64,000 bases of DNA from Sedimentitalea sp039941015 (GTDB lineage Bacteria > Pseudomonadota > Alphaproteobacteria > Rhodobacterales > Rhodobacteraceae), in assembly GCF_039941015.1 (NCBI RefSeq), contig NZ_JBDVFI010000049.1. One strand, written 5' to 3'. The first letter of the stretch is position 1. Each line of letters starts with the position of its first letter. The translations under genes were made by a program, and so were the position numbers. The notes under the pieces were generated by a model. The model was not told where the DNA came from and made no database searches. It worked only from the letters and a program-made list of their open reading frames with translations. Shown piece by piece: positions 34,349-43,021 of this stretch.

Positions 34349-35026
34349 TTACGATTTCGGCATGGCCTCGGGAGTCGCCGTTGCACGCTTTGCGGCAGGT
34401 TTCGCCGTCTTGGGCTCTTCTTTGGCCTTCGCAGCCGTAGGCTTAGGCGCGGCTTTGGCGGCTGGCTTGGGCGCGGCCTTCGCAGCAGGCTTCGGTGCGG
34501 CCTTCGCGGCAGGCTTGGGCGCAGCCTTCGCGACTGGCTTGGGCGCGGCTTTCGCGACTGCCTTGGGGGCGGCCTTCGCAACTGGCTGGGACGCGGCCTT
34601 CGCGGCAGGCTTGGGTGCGGCCTTCGCGGCTGGCTTTGTAGCAGCCTTTTCGACCGGCTTCGGCGCGACCTTTGCAGCAGGTGCCGATGCGGTCGTGGTT
34701 GCAGGAGCGTCCGCTGCTTTGGAGACAGGTTTCGGCGCCGGCTTGGGTGCGGCCTTGGCAACGGGTTGCGGTGCAGCTTTGGCGGCTGGCTTTGGTGCAA
34801 CCTTGGCGGTCGGCTTGGGCGCAGCTTTTGCTGCGGGCTTTGGTGCAACTTTGGCCGCGGGCTTCGGTGCAAACCCAGTACCTTGAAGCGCACGAAGGGG
34901 GGCCATCTGCGCCTGCAAAGCCGTGCGGGTCATCATTTCCACCAGCTTGAGGTTATTGCTGAAAATCTTGCTGGTCATGCGCGCACAGGCGGCTTGAACG
35001 TCCAGCGCGTTGGGCAAAGGGGTCAT
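34349..35026 (-). CDS. Phasin-like protein with histone-H1-like KPAAKAAP repeat tail
   Basis: The 225-residue protein has a helical head of about 50 residues (ACARMTSKIFSNNLKLVEMMTRTAL), similar to phasin-type proteins. A very basic tail runs from residue 55: fourteen 8-residue units of the form KPxAKAAP in two blocks, with a 28-residue spacer, and a C-terminus rich in lysine. Such tails occur in AlgP-type and chlamydial H1-like proteins and bind DNA or RNA. A role tying storage granules to nucleoid DNA, as in PhaM-like proteins, is suggested by the combination but is not shown. It lies 26 bases after the gene at 35053-35391. Confidence 0.75.
   Translation of the reverse strand: MTPLPNALDVQAACARMTSKIFSNNLKLVEMMTRTALQAQMAPLRALQGTGFAPKPAAKVAPKPAAKAAPKPTAKVAPKPAAKAAPQPVAKAAPKPAPKPVSKAADAPATTTASAPAAKVAPKPVEKAATKPAAKAAPKPAAKAASQPVAKAAPKAVAKAAPKPVAKAAPKPAAKAAPKPAAKAAPKPAAKAAPKPTAAKAKEEPKTAKPAAKRATATPEAMPKS
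34445..34864. repeat. 24-base coding minisatellite (KPxAKAAP units)
   Basis: The repeat tail of the gene at 34349-35026 is encoded by imperfect 24-base units of the form GGCTTGGGCGCGGCCTTCGC... on the plus strand. Six tandem units come first in coding order before and around a spacer, and nine follow; 14 are clear. The unit length is a multiple of three, so copy number changes keep the frame. Confidence 0.85.
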
Positions 35027-35052
35027 TCTTGTCTTACTCCGTTAAATCTTGT

Positions 35053-35391
35053 TCAGTTCGTGGAGACGCGTCGCCCGAAAACAAGTGGGCCGCGTTCAAT
35101 CAATCGTTCACGATTGGCGCTGGCCTTGCTTGAAATTGGTTCCAGTGTCTCCCGAAACACGCGGTCGGGGCTGCCTCCGGACATCATCGCAAATGTTCCG
35201 CTTAGCGCTGCCTCAGTAAAGGCGGGAATTTTTTCGCCGATCATTGCCTGGCTTTCGCCATCCGGCAACGACCAAGCCCCTGACAACCCCATTAGTCGCA
35301 TGGTCAGAACCCAATGGGTATCGGTCGCCAACTGTGCAACAGCCACCCAATTCTGAGCCACTTCGCCGATCCGGTTGATCGCTTGGTTCAT
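35053..35391 (-). CDS. Small phasin-like protein (family often labelled 'antifreeze protein')
   Basis: A 112-residue protein with long amphipathic helices and few special residues. The segment MIGEKIPAFTEAALSGTFAMMSGG...ANRERL matches a Rhodobacterales family often labelled 'antifreeze protein' and resembling phasins. No ice-binding repeat is visible, so that label has no support here. Together with the downstream gene it suggests a polyhydroxyalkanoate granule-coat unit. A palindrome upstream (35482-35505) resembles binding sites of the PHA repressor PhaR. Confidence 0.65.
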   Translation of the reverse strand: MNQAINRIGEVAQNWVAVAQLATDTHWVLTMRLMGLSGAWSLPDGESQAMIGEKIPAFTEAALSGTFAMMSGGSPDRVFRETLEPISSKASANRERLIERGPLVFGRRVSTN

Positions 35392-35481
35392 TTACTCTTG
35401 CCTCCGGCGGGACTCCGCCCGGGTTTCCCGGGACAGATTCAGCCCTGCTCGCTACTCTTATATACAAAGAAGGTTGCTTTT

Positions 35482-35505
35482 GCAGCATCAAATGCTGCAT
35501 TGCGG
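35482..35505 (-). promoter_or_regulatory. PhaR-like palindromes upstream of the phasin-like operon
   Basis: GCAGCAT (35482-35488) and ATGCTGC (35492-35498) form a perfect 7-bp inverted repeat with a 3-base spacer. Overlapping it, CTGCATTGCGG (35495-35505) is one base off the CTGC-N3-GCAG pattern described for PhaR operators. The site is about 90 bases upstream of the 35391 start. This supports a link to PHA metabolism but is inferred. Confidence 0.45.
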
Positions 35506-35606
35506 CATAATCGCGCGTTCCGGCACATAAGCACCAGAAGTCAATACCTAATTTACAGGCAGCAAATCGCTGACACGGTCCCGCGCGCGATGTATCCGAT
35601 CGCAAT

Positions 35607-36707
35607 TCAGCCCGGATGTACCAGCGTTCCGAACAGGCGGGGGTCGAGGCTCTGCGCCGCAAAAATGTCACCCTCGGTCAGAATACTGACAGCATCATGG
35701 CTGTGCAGGCTTTCCTGATGGCTGGCGACAACACGGAAATCACCGATCCGGTGATCAGCCTTGAGCTGTTCACAAAACAGGCGTGCGGCGTCTTCGACAA
35801 AGATCGGATTGGCGGCATTGAGTTCGGCAAAGGCCTGTTCATCCTCGCGCTTGACCATCACCTGTGTTTCAGTTGGCACCGCGCGGCGACAGGCATCAAT
35901 CAAGTCCTCGAACCACAGGCAGTCAACATCGCTCTCGACTTCAATCGATATCCGCGCAACTGATCGCTGTGAATGCGGTGTGGCCAATTGGTTGCGCAGG
36001 GCGCGCGCATGTTCGGATAGTTCCAAGGAACAGGGACAGGTCGAAGAATAGACATAGTCGAGATGTATGATCTTTTTGCGGACACCGGCCGCTTCAATCA
36101 GTTCCAGCGCGATGTCGTAGTATTGATAGCCCTCCAGCTCCGAGCGCAGGCTTTCCACCCGCATCGGAAAGGAAAACCGCATCTGCAGGCGCGCATCAAG
36201 GCTGTCGAGATCGGCCATATAGTCATCAAGCGCAGATTCGATCACTTCGAAACTGAACGTTCGTTCCGAATGCTTGTAAAAACTGCGCATGATGCGGGAC
36301 ATGTTGATGCCCTTCTTGTCAGCGTCGAGGCTCACAGTTCCAGTGACCGACGTTTCCAGGGTCAGATCCGCACCGTTTCTCGTATGAAAGCGGATCGGCA
36401 GGCGAAAATTGCTGATCCCCACATGCTGAATCTGCTGCTGAGAACCCCGGATAAGGCTGGAGGGGCCATTTTGCAGATCGGGCATCGACGCCCGATAGGC
36501 GGCGTCCACCTTGAAATCTTCAGGATATTCGCGCGACAGCGACGGGTAGTTCAGATTTGATTCGGGCAGCAGCCGCGCAATCGACGGATCAAGTGCCAGA
36601 ATCTCGGCTTCGCTTGCCCCCTGCGCCCATGCACGCAACACATCCAGCGCGGCTTTTGCCTCGTGGTCGTCCGGGATGTGGTCAGGCTCCGGCGTGTGGA
36701 TGTTCAT
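35607..36707 (-). CDS. folE2: GTP cyclohydrolase FolE2 (type IB)
   Basis: Makes dihydroneopterin triphosphate from GTP, the first step of folate synthesis. It is the metal-flexible alternative to FolE that works when zinc is scarce. The 366-residue protein has the T-fold, bearing the family's conserved cysteine motif YSSTCPCSLELSEH and an IEVESDVDCLWFEDLI segment. The ATG at 36707 follows GGAG. It complements folB and folP in this window. A classical folE is not present here; whether the genome has one is unknown. It lies upstream of the phasin-like genes but is separated by about 215 bases. Confidence 0.93.
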   Translation of the reverse strand: MNIHTPEPDHIPDDHEAKAALDVLRAWAQGASEAEILALDPSIARLLPESNLNYPSLSREYPEDFKVDAAYRASMPDLQNGPSSLIRGSQQQIQHVGISNFRLPIRFHTRNGADLTLETSVTGTVSLDADKKGINMSRIMRSFYKHSERTFSFEVIESALDDYMADLDSLDARLQMRFSFPMRVESLRSELEGYQYYDIALELIEAAGVRKKIIHLDYVYSSTCPCSLELSEHARALRNQLATPHSQRSVARISIEVESDVDCLWFEDLIDACRRAVPTETQVMVKREDEQAFAELNAANPIFVEDAARLFCEQLKADHRIGDFRVVASHQESLHSHDAVSILTEGDIFAAQSLDPRLFGTLVHPG

Positions 36708-37007
36708 TTCATGCTCCTGTCTTGCCCGGTCGGACGAATGCGCAGGGCTTAACATAGTTCGATGGTGTAGACATTTCCATTGCCACCTTCGATTACGCAC
36801 AAAACGACACACCGCTGGCGGTTCCCGGGGGAAACAATGTTAACGAATCCGCAGCCTCATGGCACCTCGACCTTCGAACCCGAGGCTGGACGCAGCGCGA
36901 ATGCGCACCCTATGTTTCTCGTACAAGACCACGGCATAGCGTCGGAATGAGATGGCACGTTGGCGAGCAGCGCGTGTTACGGCGAAACATCAACTGGAGA
37001 GCCAATC
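36708..37007. other. Divergent intergenic region, nothing recognised
   Basis: About 300 bases between the divergent folE2 and decarboxylase genes. Promoters for both are expected. No convincing -35/-10 pair, zinc-uptake-repressor (Zur) site, riboswitch or small gene could be made out. Confidence 0.5.
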
Positions 37008-38438
37008 ATGAAGAGCGCAGCAGACAATCCGAGCCTCCATGATGCCGTCCAGCCGTTTCGCGACGGCGACAGACAAGCCGTCGAAGCCGCTGCACGGATC
37101 GCCATCGCCTATCGTACCTCTCTTGAGAGTTCTCAGGTGACACCAAACCTGAGACCCGCAGAGATATCAGAACGGTTCGACGCGCCTCTTGCAGAAATCG
37201 GAGAAGACGCGGCGACGGTCATTGAAAACCTCGCGAGCGCGGCGGCAAGCGGTATTCATGGACACACCTTGCCACGGTTCTTTGGATATGTCTGCGGTGG
37301 ATCGATGCCCGTGGGCTTGGCGGCGGACATTCTCGTCGCTGCCTGGGGTCAGAATTCCGCTTCGGCTTGGGAAAGCCCCTCGGTCGCGGTGATCGAACAG
37401 ACGGTGTGCCGCTGGTGCCTTGGCCTTCTGGGATTACCGGATGATTGCGGCGTGTGCCTCGTGACCGGCGCGACCGTGGCGAATACTCAGGTGATTATCG
37501 CAGCCCGAGATGCTTTGCTGGCGCGGCGCGGTTGGGATGTGAGCGAGCGCGGTTTGTTCGGCGCGCCCGAAATTCCTGTCTTGATCGGCGCCGACGCACA
37601 TTCGGCCCCTCTCGCCGGGCTTAAATATGCCGGATTTGGCCTTGGGCAGGCGATCCACATCGCGACCGATGATCAGGGGCGTATTCTGCTGGACGCGTTG
37701 CAAGCCGCCCTCGAAGGCTGTGCCCAGCCACCTCTCGTCGTTTTGCAGGCCGGGCAGATCAACACAGGGACCTTTGATCCCTTTGCCGACGCGATTCCGT
37801 TGGTGCGGCAGAAACAGGGGTGGGTGCATGTCGACGGGGCCTTTGGCCTCTGGATGCACGCGGTTCCCGAACTGCGCAGTCGACTTGCAGGCGTTGCCGA
37901 TGCAGACAGTTGGGCGGTCGATCTGCACAAATGGCTGAACGCGCCCTATGACGCTGGTCTTTGTATCCTGCGCGACCGGACAACGCTTGTCGCAGCGATG
38001 AGTGCACGGGGCGCATACTTGCCTGATACCGGCGAAATCTGGGAACCCAACGACAGCACCCTCGAACTGAGCCGTCGCGCGCGTGGTGTGCCCAGCTATG
38101 CCATCCTGAAACACCTCGGGGCCTCTGGTGTGCGTGAGATGATCAGCCGTCACTGCGCACTTGCAACGTATCTGGCAGAAACGCTTTCAGCAGAGCCGGG
38201 GTTCGAGATTCTGAACGATGTCGTTTAAAACCAAGTGGCGATCAGTTGTGGCGAAGATGCCCGAACTTCTGAAGTTTTGCAGCGCGTACAGGCCCGTGGC
38301 AAAGTCTATCCCAGCCACGGGGTCTGGCACGATCGCCAGATCATACGGGTTTCGATCACCAACCACGCAACCGACCGTGCCGATATCGACCTGCTGATCG
38401 ACGAGCTACGCATCGCCCATGAGCAGGCCATCGGCTAA
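37008..38438 (+). pseudogene. PLP-dependent (group II) amino acid decarboxylase, interrupted by an in-frame stop
   Basis: The gene encodes a group II decarboxylase-like enzyme of about 476 codons. It has an N-terminal pyridoxal domain (HGHTLPRFFGYVCGGS), a cofactor region (CLVTGATVANTQVII) and the PLP lysine in SWAVDLHKWLNAPYD. At 38226-38228 the codon expected to read leucine in LNDVV-L-NQVA is TAA. The same frame continues without any shift through 67-70 more codons with normal C-terminal features (YPSHGVWHDRQIIRVSITNH). A TTA-to-TAA change explains this. A truncated 406-residue product may be made but lacks the C-terminal domain. The ATG at 37008 follows TGGAGA. Confidence 0.85.
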
Positions 38439-38457
38439 ATAGTCAGCAGGGCGGTGT

Positions 38458-39642
38458 CTAGTCCGCCGCAGCAAGCGCCTGATGCACATCCGCGATCAAA
38501 TCGTCGGTATCCTCGATACCGATCGACAGGCGGATCAGCCCCGGAGTGATACCCAACTCGGCCCGCTGTTTTTCGCTGAGCCTTTGGTGCGTCGTGGTCG
38601 CCGGATGAGTCACGATGGATTTGGCGTCGCCCAGATTGTTGGAAATCTTCGGGATGGTCAGCGCATTCAGGAATCGAAATGCTGCCGGCTGCCCCCCCTT
38701 CAGATCAAGCGATACCACGGTGCCGCCCTTGCCCATCTGCCTTGTGCACAGATCGAACTGACTATGCGAAGGATGGCCAGGATACAGCACGCGCGCCAAT
38801 CCGTCATGTCCCTGCAAGGCCTCGGTCAGGGCCAGCGCAGATACGGCCTGGGCATTGACCCTGAGCGACATCGTTTCCAGCCCCTTGAGCATGATCCAGG
38901 CGTTGAACGGACTCATCGCACCACCGGTATGTTTCATGTAGGGTTCGACGGTTTTGCGAATGAATTCGCGGGTTCCGAGAATAATGCCGCCCAGCGCCCT
39001 GCCCTGCCCGTCGATATGCTTGGTGGCGGAATAAACCACCACGTCGGCACCTTGTTCGATCGCGCGCGAAAACACAGGCGTGGCAAAGACGTTATCCACC
39101 AGAACCGTCGCTCCGACCGCATGTGCCAATGCGCTGACCGCAGCAATGTCGATCACTTCGAGGGTCGGGTTGGAGACGGATTCAAAAAACACGGCCCGGG
39201 TGTCCGGGCGGATGGCCGCCTGCCATTGGTCCAGATCGGTCCCGTCGACAAAGGTCACCTCGACGCCAAAACGGCTCAGCACATCTTCGAGCACATAGAG
39301 ACAGGAGCCAAACAACGCCTTGGCAGAAACGACATGGTCACCTGCCTTGAGCATTGCGGTGAGCGCGCCTGACACAGCGGCCATTCCCGAGGCCGCTGCA
39401 AAGGCGTCTTCGGCGCCCTCCAGCGCGGCGATACGTTCCTCAAACATGCGTACCGTCGGGTTTCCATAGCGCGCATAGATGAACTCGTCTTCTCCGGCCT
39501 CGATAAACCGCGCTTCGGCCGCTTCGGCACTGTCATAGACAAAGCCCTGGGTCAGAAAAATCGCTTCACTGACTTCGCCATACTGACTGCGGCGCGTGCC
39601 ACCATGAACGGCAGTCGTCCGCTTATTCCAATCTTTGATCAT
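38458..39642 (-). CDS. metZ: O-succinylhomoserine sulfhydrylase
   Basis: Makes homocysteine directly from O-succinylhomoserine and sulfide, bypassing cystathionine. The 394-residue protein belongs to the Cys/Met metabolism PLP family. Landmarks are the YARYGNPT phosphate/PLP loop, GMAAVSGALTAML, DNVFATP and the Schiff-base lysine in YSATKHIDGQGR. The start follows GAGGGTGAT. A SAM-II riboswitch upstream (39719-39770) gives direct support for a methionine-pathway role and for repression by S-adenosylmethionine. Confidence 0.95.
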   Translation of the reverse strand: MIKDWNKRTTAVHGGTRRSQYGEVSEAIFLTQGFVYDSAEAAEARFIEAGEDEFIYARYGNPTVRMFEERIAALEGAEDAFAAASGMAAVSGALTAMLKAGDHVVSAKALFGSCLYVLEDVLSRFGVEVTFVDGTDLDQWQAAIRPDTRAVFFESVSNPTLEVIDIAAVSALAHAVGATVLVDNVFATPVFSRAIEQGADVVVYSATKHIDGQGRALGGIILGTREFIRKTVEPYMKHTGGAMSPFNAWIMLKGLETMSLRVNAQAVSALALTEALQGHDGLARVLYPGHPSHSQFDLCTRQMGKGGTVVSLDLKGGQPAAFRFLNALTIPKISNNLGDAKSIVTHPATTTHQRLSEKQRAELGITPGLIRLSIGIEDTDDLIADVHQALAAAD

Positions 39643-39669
39643 ATCACCCTCTTGCTCATATGGGGGCGC

Positions 39670-39707
39670 AAAAAATTGGCCCCGATCGCGGTCAAGCGAA
39701 AGGAGCC
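39670..39707 (-). terminator. Possible expression-platform terminator of the metZ leader
   Basis: In the leader RNA, GGCUCC (39707-39702) can pair with GGGGCC (39683-39678), which is followed by AAUUUUUUG. An alternative stem pairs GGUCA, directly after the aptamer, with UGACC (39694-39690) and would compete. The stem is short and the loop long, so this is a weak candidate; control could instead act at ribosome binding. Confidence 0.35.
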
Positions 39708-39718
39708 TTTCATCCTGA

Positions 39719-39770
39719 CCTTTTAGCGGTGTTGTTTATCGTGGCCCGCAATCCGGTAACAAATCGCCAC
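39719..39770 (-). promoter_or_regulatory. SAM-II riboswitch in the metZ leader
   Basis: On the minus strand the RNA starts GTGGCGATTTG, continues ACCGGATTGC, closes stem P1 with GCCAC (39745-39741 pairing with 39770-39766), and runs GATAAAC...CACCGCTAAAAGG. These are the conserved blocks of the alphaproteobacterial SAM-II aptamer, in the right order and spacing: GAUUU, ACCGG.UUGC, AUAAA and GCUAAA, where the last forms the pseudoknot. The 3' end is about 77 bases from the metZ start. SAM binding should reduce metZ expression. Confidence 0.88.
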
Positions 39771-39916
39771 GTCGTTCGCAGGTTGATTAGCGCGAGGGGG
39801 CCCTGCAGGTCAAGCCATAGTAAGCCGATCGTTACGGCCCCGTAATGTTGCTTTCATCATTGCATCATAGTGTCGAGCTACTCTGACGACACATGCTCTT
39901 GTATGAGACCGGACCG

Positions 39917-40852
39917 ATGCCGATCATCAGATTAAACGCAACGGGCGAATCCTGCGAACAGCACGGCTCCACGCAATCACCTGCGAGCCTCCTGAGACGG
40001 ATGGCGACCGGACGCGGGCCTGTGATCGTGATGACACACGGTTTCAGCTATGAACCGGGACGTCACGGCCATTGCCCACATCGCCACATCCTGAGCCTTG
40101 ATCCCGAGTCAGTGCCTTGGACCGCGCCAAGCTGGCCACGTGGGCTGGGGTTGGGTACGGGTCATTCTGACGAGGGCATCGGGCTGGCCTTTGGCTGGTT
40201 TGCACGAGGGTCGATCTGGGCGGCGCGGCGTCGCGCCGTTTCTGCCGGGCGCGCCCTTGCCAAAACGCTGTGGCTGATCAGACAACGCGCGCCGCATCGA
40301 CGGGTGCATATCGTGGCACATTCGATGGGTATCGAAGTCGCGGCAGAGGCGCTTCATCACCTACCGGGCGGCGAAGTGGACCGGATTATCTCGATGACCG
40401 GGGCCTGCTATCAATCCCGCATACAGGACGCCTTGCAAACAGATGCCGGGCGCAGCGCCAGCTTTGTCAATGTCACCAGCCGAGAGAACGATTTCTATGA
40501 TTGTCTCTATGAACAACTGATCGCGTCACCTGTACCTGCAGACCGCACTCTGGGACAGGGGCTGGATGCGGAGAATGCCGTAACGCTGCAACTGGATTGC
40601 GCCGATACCTTGCAGCACCTGTCATCCTTGGGGGCCAAGATTGCCCCCCCTGAGCGGCGCATCTGTCACTGGTCCAGCTATATGCGTCCCGGCATCCTGA
40701 GGTTCTACGCGAATCTTCTGCGGCACCCCGAACACATGACACTCGACCGTTTGCGCGCCGGGTTACCCACACAGCCTGCGAGGCGTTGGTCACGGATTTG
40801 CCCGCGTCCAAAGTTGCCGCAGCCCTCGTTCTTTATGCAAAGACCCACATGA
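39917..40852 (+). CDS. Alpha/beta hydrolase
   Basis: The roughly 311-residue protein has an alpha/beta hydrolase core. An oxyanion-side strand is PVIVMTHGFSYEPG, and the nucleophile elbow AHSMG carries the serine. A late histidine (RICHWSSYMRPG) may complete the triad, and an aspartate may be in NDFYD. No signal peptide is seen. The substrate is unknown; esterase or lipase activity is the general expectation. The start is uncertain: ATG 39917 gives a compact N-terminus, ATG 39893 is also open. The gene is divergent from metZ. Confidence 0.75.
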   Translation: MPIIRLNATGESCEQHGSTQSPASLLRRMATGRGPVIVMTHGFSYEPGRHGHCPHRHILSLDPESVPWTAPSWPRGLGLGTGHSDEGIGLAFGWFARGSIWAARRRAVSAGRALAKTLWLIRQRAPHRRVHIVAHSMGIEVAAEALHHLPGGEVDRIISMTGACYQSRIQDALQTDAGRSASFVNVTSRENDFYDCLYEQLIASPVPADRTLGQGLDAENAVTLQLDCADTLQHLSSLGAKIAPPERRICHWSSYMRPGILRFYANLLRHPEHMTLDRLRAGLPTQPARRWSRICPRPKLPQPSFFMQRPT

Positions 40853-40897
40853 TCAGGGCCGTACAGGATATTTCATATCAACGCTTGCGTAGTTGGC

Positions 40898-41530
40898 TTA
40901 GGCGCGAACGTCCGGGTCGGATTTGTCCTCCGGATCGATCATGTATTTCTGGAGTGCCAGGATCTGCCACCAGAGAAACCCGAACAGCACGGCGGGAAAC
41001 GCAAAGGTTTCGATCTTGACCCAGGCCGCATCCGACATGTTTCGCCAGACAAGTTCGTTGCCGATTGCCAGCACGATGAACACGATAAACAACCGGCGCG
41101 TCAGGATCATCCAGCCTTCATTCTGCATGGGAATCAACTCGCCCATCACGAAGGCCAGATAGGATTTCCCCTGCAAGAGCCCGATCCCCAGCAGCGTGGA
41201 AAAGCAAACATAGACGATCGTGGTCTTCATCTTGAAGAACCGTTCATCATTGAACCACGCTGTAAGACCCCCGAAAAAGATCACCATGATCGCGGTGAAA
41301 ATCTGCATCCGGCTGAGATGTCCGGTCAGGCGCCACAGGATCGCCATGGAAACCAGCAGGATCGGTACGAAGACCACGGCGGCAACGATAAACCCCGAAT
41401 ATTCAGTTCCGTAGAACGTGAATACGTCGTCCTGAATGCGCAAATATAGCAGGAAAAAGGCGATGGTCGGACCCAACTCCAGCACCTGCTTAAGGACCAT
41501 GTTGATCTCTTTTGGTTTCTGCTCGGCCAT
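40898..41530 (-). CDS. yciB: Septation protein A / YciB-type inner membrane protein
   Basis: A 210-residue membrane protein of the YciB/IspA family, with about five hydrophobic helices, LELGPTIAFFLLYLR near the start, GGLTAWFNDERFFKMKTTIVY in the middle and LAIGNELVWR later. In enteric bacteria YciB influences cell envelope integrity and septation. The gene follows a DMT permease after 8 bases and belongs to the ftsY neighbourhood, an arrangement kept across Rhodobacterales. Confidence 0.93.
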   Translation of the reverse strand: MAEQKPKEINMVLKQVLELGPTIAFFLLYLRIQDDVFTFYGTEYSGFIVAAVVFVPILLVSMAILWRLTGHLSRMQIFTAIMVIFFGGLTAWFNDERFFKMKTTIVYVCFSTLLGIGLLQGKSYLAFVMGELIPMQNEGWMILTRRLFIVFIVLAIGNELVWRNMSDAAWVKIETFAFPAVLFGFLWWQILALQKYMIDPEDKSDPDVRA

Positions 41531-41538
41531 ATCCGCTC

Positions 41539-42441
41539 CTATCCGCCTATCTCAACTATCACTGCACCTGCCGCGATCAAGGTCATAAGTGCGATCCGGC
41601 GCGGCCCCACGGTCTCTTTCAGCACCAGCCAGCCAATCAATGCGGCAAATACGGTCGAGGTTTCGCGCAACACCGCCGCTTCGCCCACTTTATCCAGGCG
41701 CGTGGCAAGCATGATTCCCCCGAAACTGGCAAACGCCACGAGGCCGCCCACAACGCCGCGCGCCATCAGAGGGGGCAATGCCGGGCGTTCCGTCATCGCG
41801 CGCCATCGCATTGCCGCATAGATCGGCATCACAATCCCGTCGATCATGAAAAACCACGCCAGAAAGGTGAAGGGATCGGCTGCAGATCGAATGCCATAGG
41901 CATCATAGGTCGTGTAGAGCGCGACAAACAGGCCAGTTACAACCGCCAGTGCCAACGCCAGATGCAATGTCTCGCGCTGGTTGTCCAGATAGCGCAGGTT
42001 ATAGGCGGCGAGTCCGAAGATGCCCGCTAGCAGCACCGCAACCCCGCCCCACTGTATTGTGGTGAATACTTCGCCAAAGAGCAGGTAGGCACCGATCACG
42101 GCAAACAGCGACCCGGTGCCACGCACCACCGGGTAGACAACCGTATAGGACCCTTTGGTATAGGCCAGCGCCTGCAACACTTTGTAAGCGACATGGATGA
42201 CCCAGGCGCCCGCAAAAATCAGCCACATATGCGGCTCGGGCCACGGCACGACGAACAGCGCAAACGGGGCCGCCATCAACGCATACGATGCGTCAATTGC
42301 GCCACGCGACAGCCACGGATCATGCCGGCCCTTTTGCAACGCTCCAAACACCGCGTGCAACAATGCCGCCGACAAAGCGAGCCAAAGCGCCAGACTGTGC
42401 CCGGCGGCAGTCCCCTCCAGCGAAATCAGCCAATCGCTCAT
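41539..42441 (-). CDS. EamA/DMT-family membrane transporter
   Basis: A 300-residue protein with about ten hydrophobic helices in two EamA-type halves. The first contains HAVFGALQKGRHDPWL, the second ends with FAALIGWLVLKETVGPRR. The pattern YTVVYPVVRGTGSLFAVIGA is common to this DMT branch. Substrate unknown. It precedes yciB by 8 bases and is divergent from the MgtC gene. Confidence 0.88.
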   Translation of the reverse strand: MSDWLISLEGTAAGHSLALWLALSAALLHAVFGALQKGRHDPWLSRGAIDASYALMAAPFALFVVPWPEPHMWLIFAGAWVIHVAYKVLQALAYTKGSYTVVYPVVRGTGSLFAVIGAYLLFGEVFTTIQWGGVAVLLAGIFGLAAYNLRYLDNQRETLHLALALAVVTGLFVALYTTYDAYGIRSAADPFTFLAWFFMIDGIVMPIYAAMRWRAMTERPALPPLMARGVVGGLVAFASFGGIMLATRLDKVGEAAVLRETSTVFAALIGWLVLKETVGPRRIALMTLIAAGAVIVEIGG

Positions 42442-42516
42442 ATCCGCGCAATCCGGCGTTGGAACAAATTGCGCGTCAACGCGTTGATCCGATAACCCGA
42501 ACCCAAAGGCCTATAG

Positions 42517-43005
42517 ATGATCGAAGTGTTTCTCGACGAACTCAACGGAACGTTCAGTGCGGTGCGACCCGAAGTTGCCGCGGCCCGATTGGTCGCGGCA
42601 CTGGGGCTGGGCGCCGTCATCGGGCTCGAGCGCGAAACACAGGGCAAGCCCGCAGGCCTGCGCACGCACATGCTCGTGTCGATGGCTGCGTGTCTCTTTA
42701 TTCTCGTCAGCCAGCAATTGGCTTCGATGCCGTTTGGTGCCGAAGAGGCAAAACGGGTGGACCCTCTGCGCCTGATCGAAGCGGTCACCGCAGGCGTCGC
42801 CTTTTTGGCCGCTGGCGTGATCTTTACCTCGGGTGGCGAGGTTCGCAACATCACGACCGGAGCTTCAATGTGGCTTGCCGGAGCTATCGGTCTGGCCTGT
42901 GGTTCAGGACAGATGCCACTTGCGGCCATGACCGCGGTGATCGTGGTCGTGGTGTTGACCCTGCTCAGGCAGTTGGAACATTTCATCGGAACCAAAGACA
43001 AATAG
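42517..43005 (+). CDS. MgtC/SapB-family membrane protein
   Basis: A 162-residue protein with the MgtC N-terminal membrane domain: RLVAALGLGAVIGLERE, then AGLRTHMLVSMAACLF, and AGVAFLAAGVIF...ITTGASMWLAGAIGLACG. It lacks the longer soluble C-terminal domain of Salmonella MgtC. In pathogens MgtC affects growth at low Mg2+ and inhibits F-type ATPase; in free-living bacteria its role is unclear. It is convergent with ftsY, 16 bases apart. Confidence 0.88.
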   Translation: MIEVFLDELNGTFSAVRPEVAAARLVAALGLGAVIGLERETQGKPAGLRTHMLVSMAACLFILVSQQLASMPFGAEEAKRVDPLRLIEAVTAGVAFLAAGVIFTSGGEVRNITTGASMWLAGAIGLACGSGQMPLAAMTAVIVVVVLTLLRQLEHFIGTKDK

Positions 43006-43021
43006 CGCGGTTGCGCCTCCC

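Noticed and set aside
34445..34864. Repeat array considered as CRISPR
   Set aside because: The 24-base units are adjacent and imperfect, without unique spacers, and encode KPxAKAAP in frame.
34318..34893. Arg/Pro/His-rich alternative frame on the same strand as the H1-tail gene
   Set aside because: It is a frame shadow of the repeat; the chosen frame has a sensible N-terminal domain and a start 26 bases after the upstream gene.
38235..38438. Separate 67-residue gene starting at a GTG
   Set aside because: It is in the same frame as the decarboxylase and completes its C-terminal domain; only the TAA at 38226 separates them.
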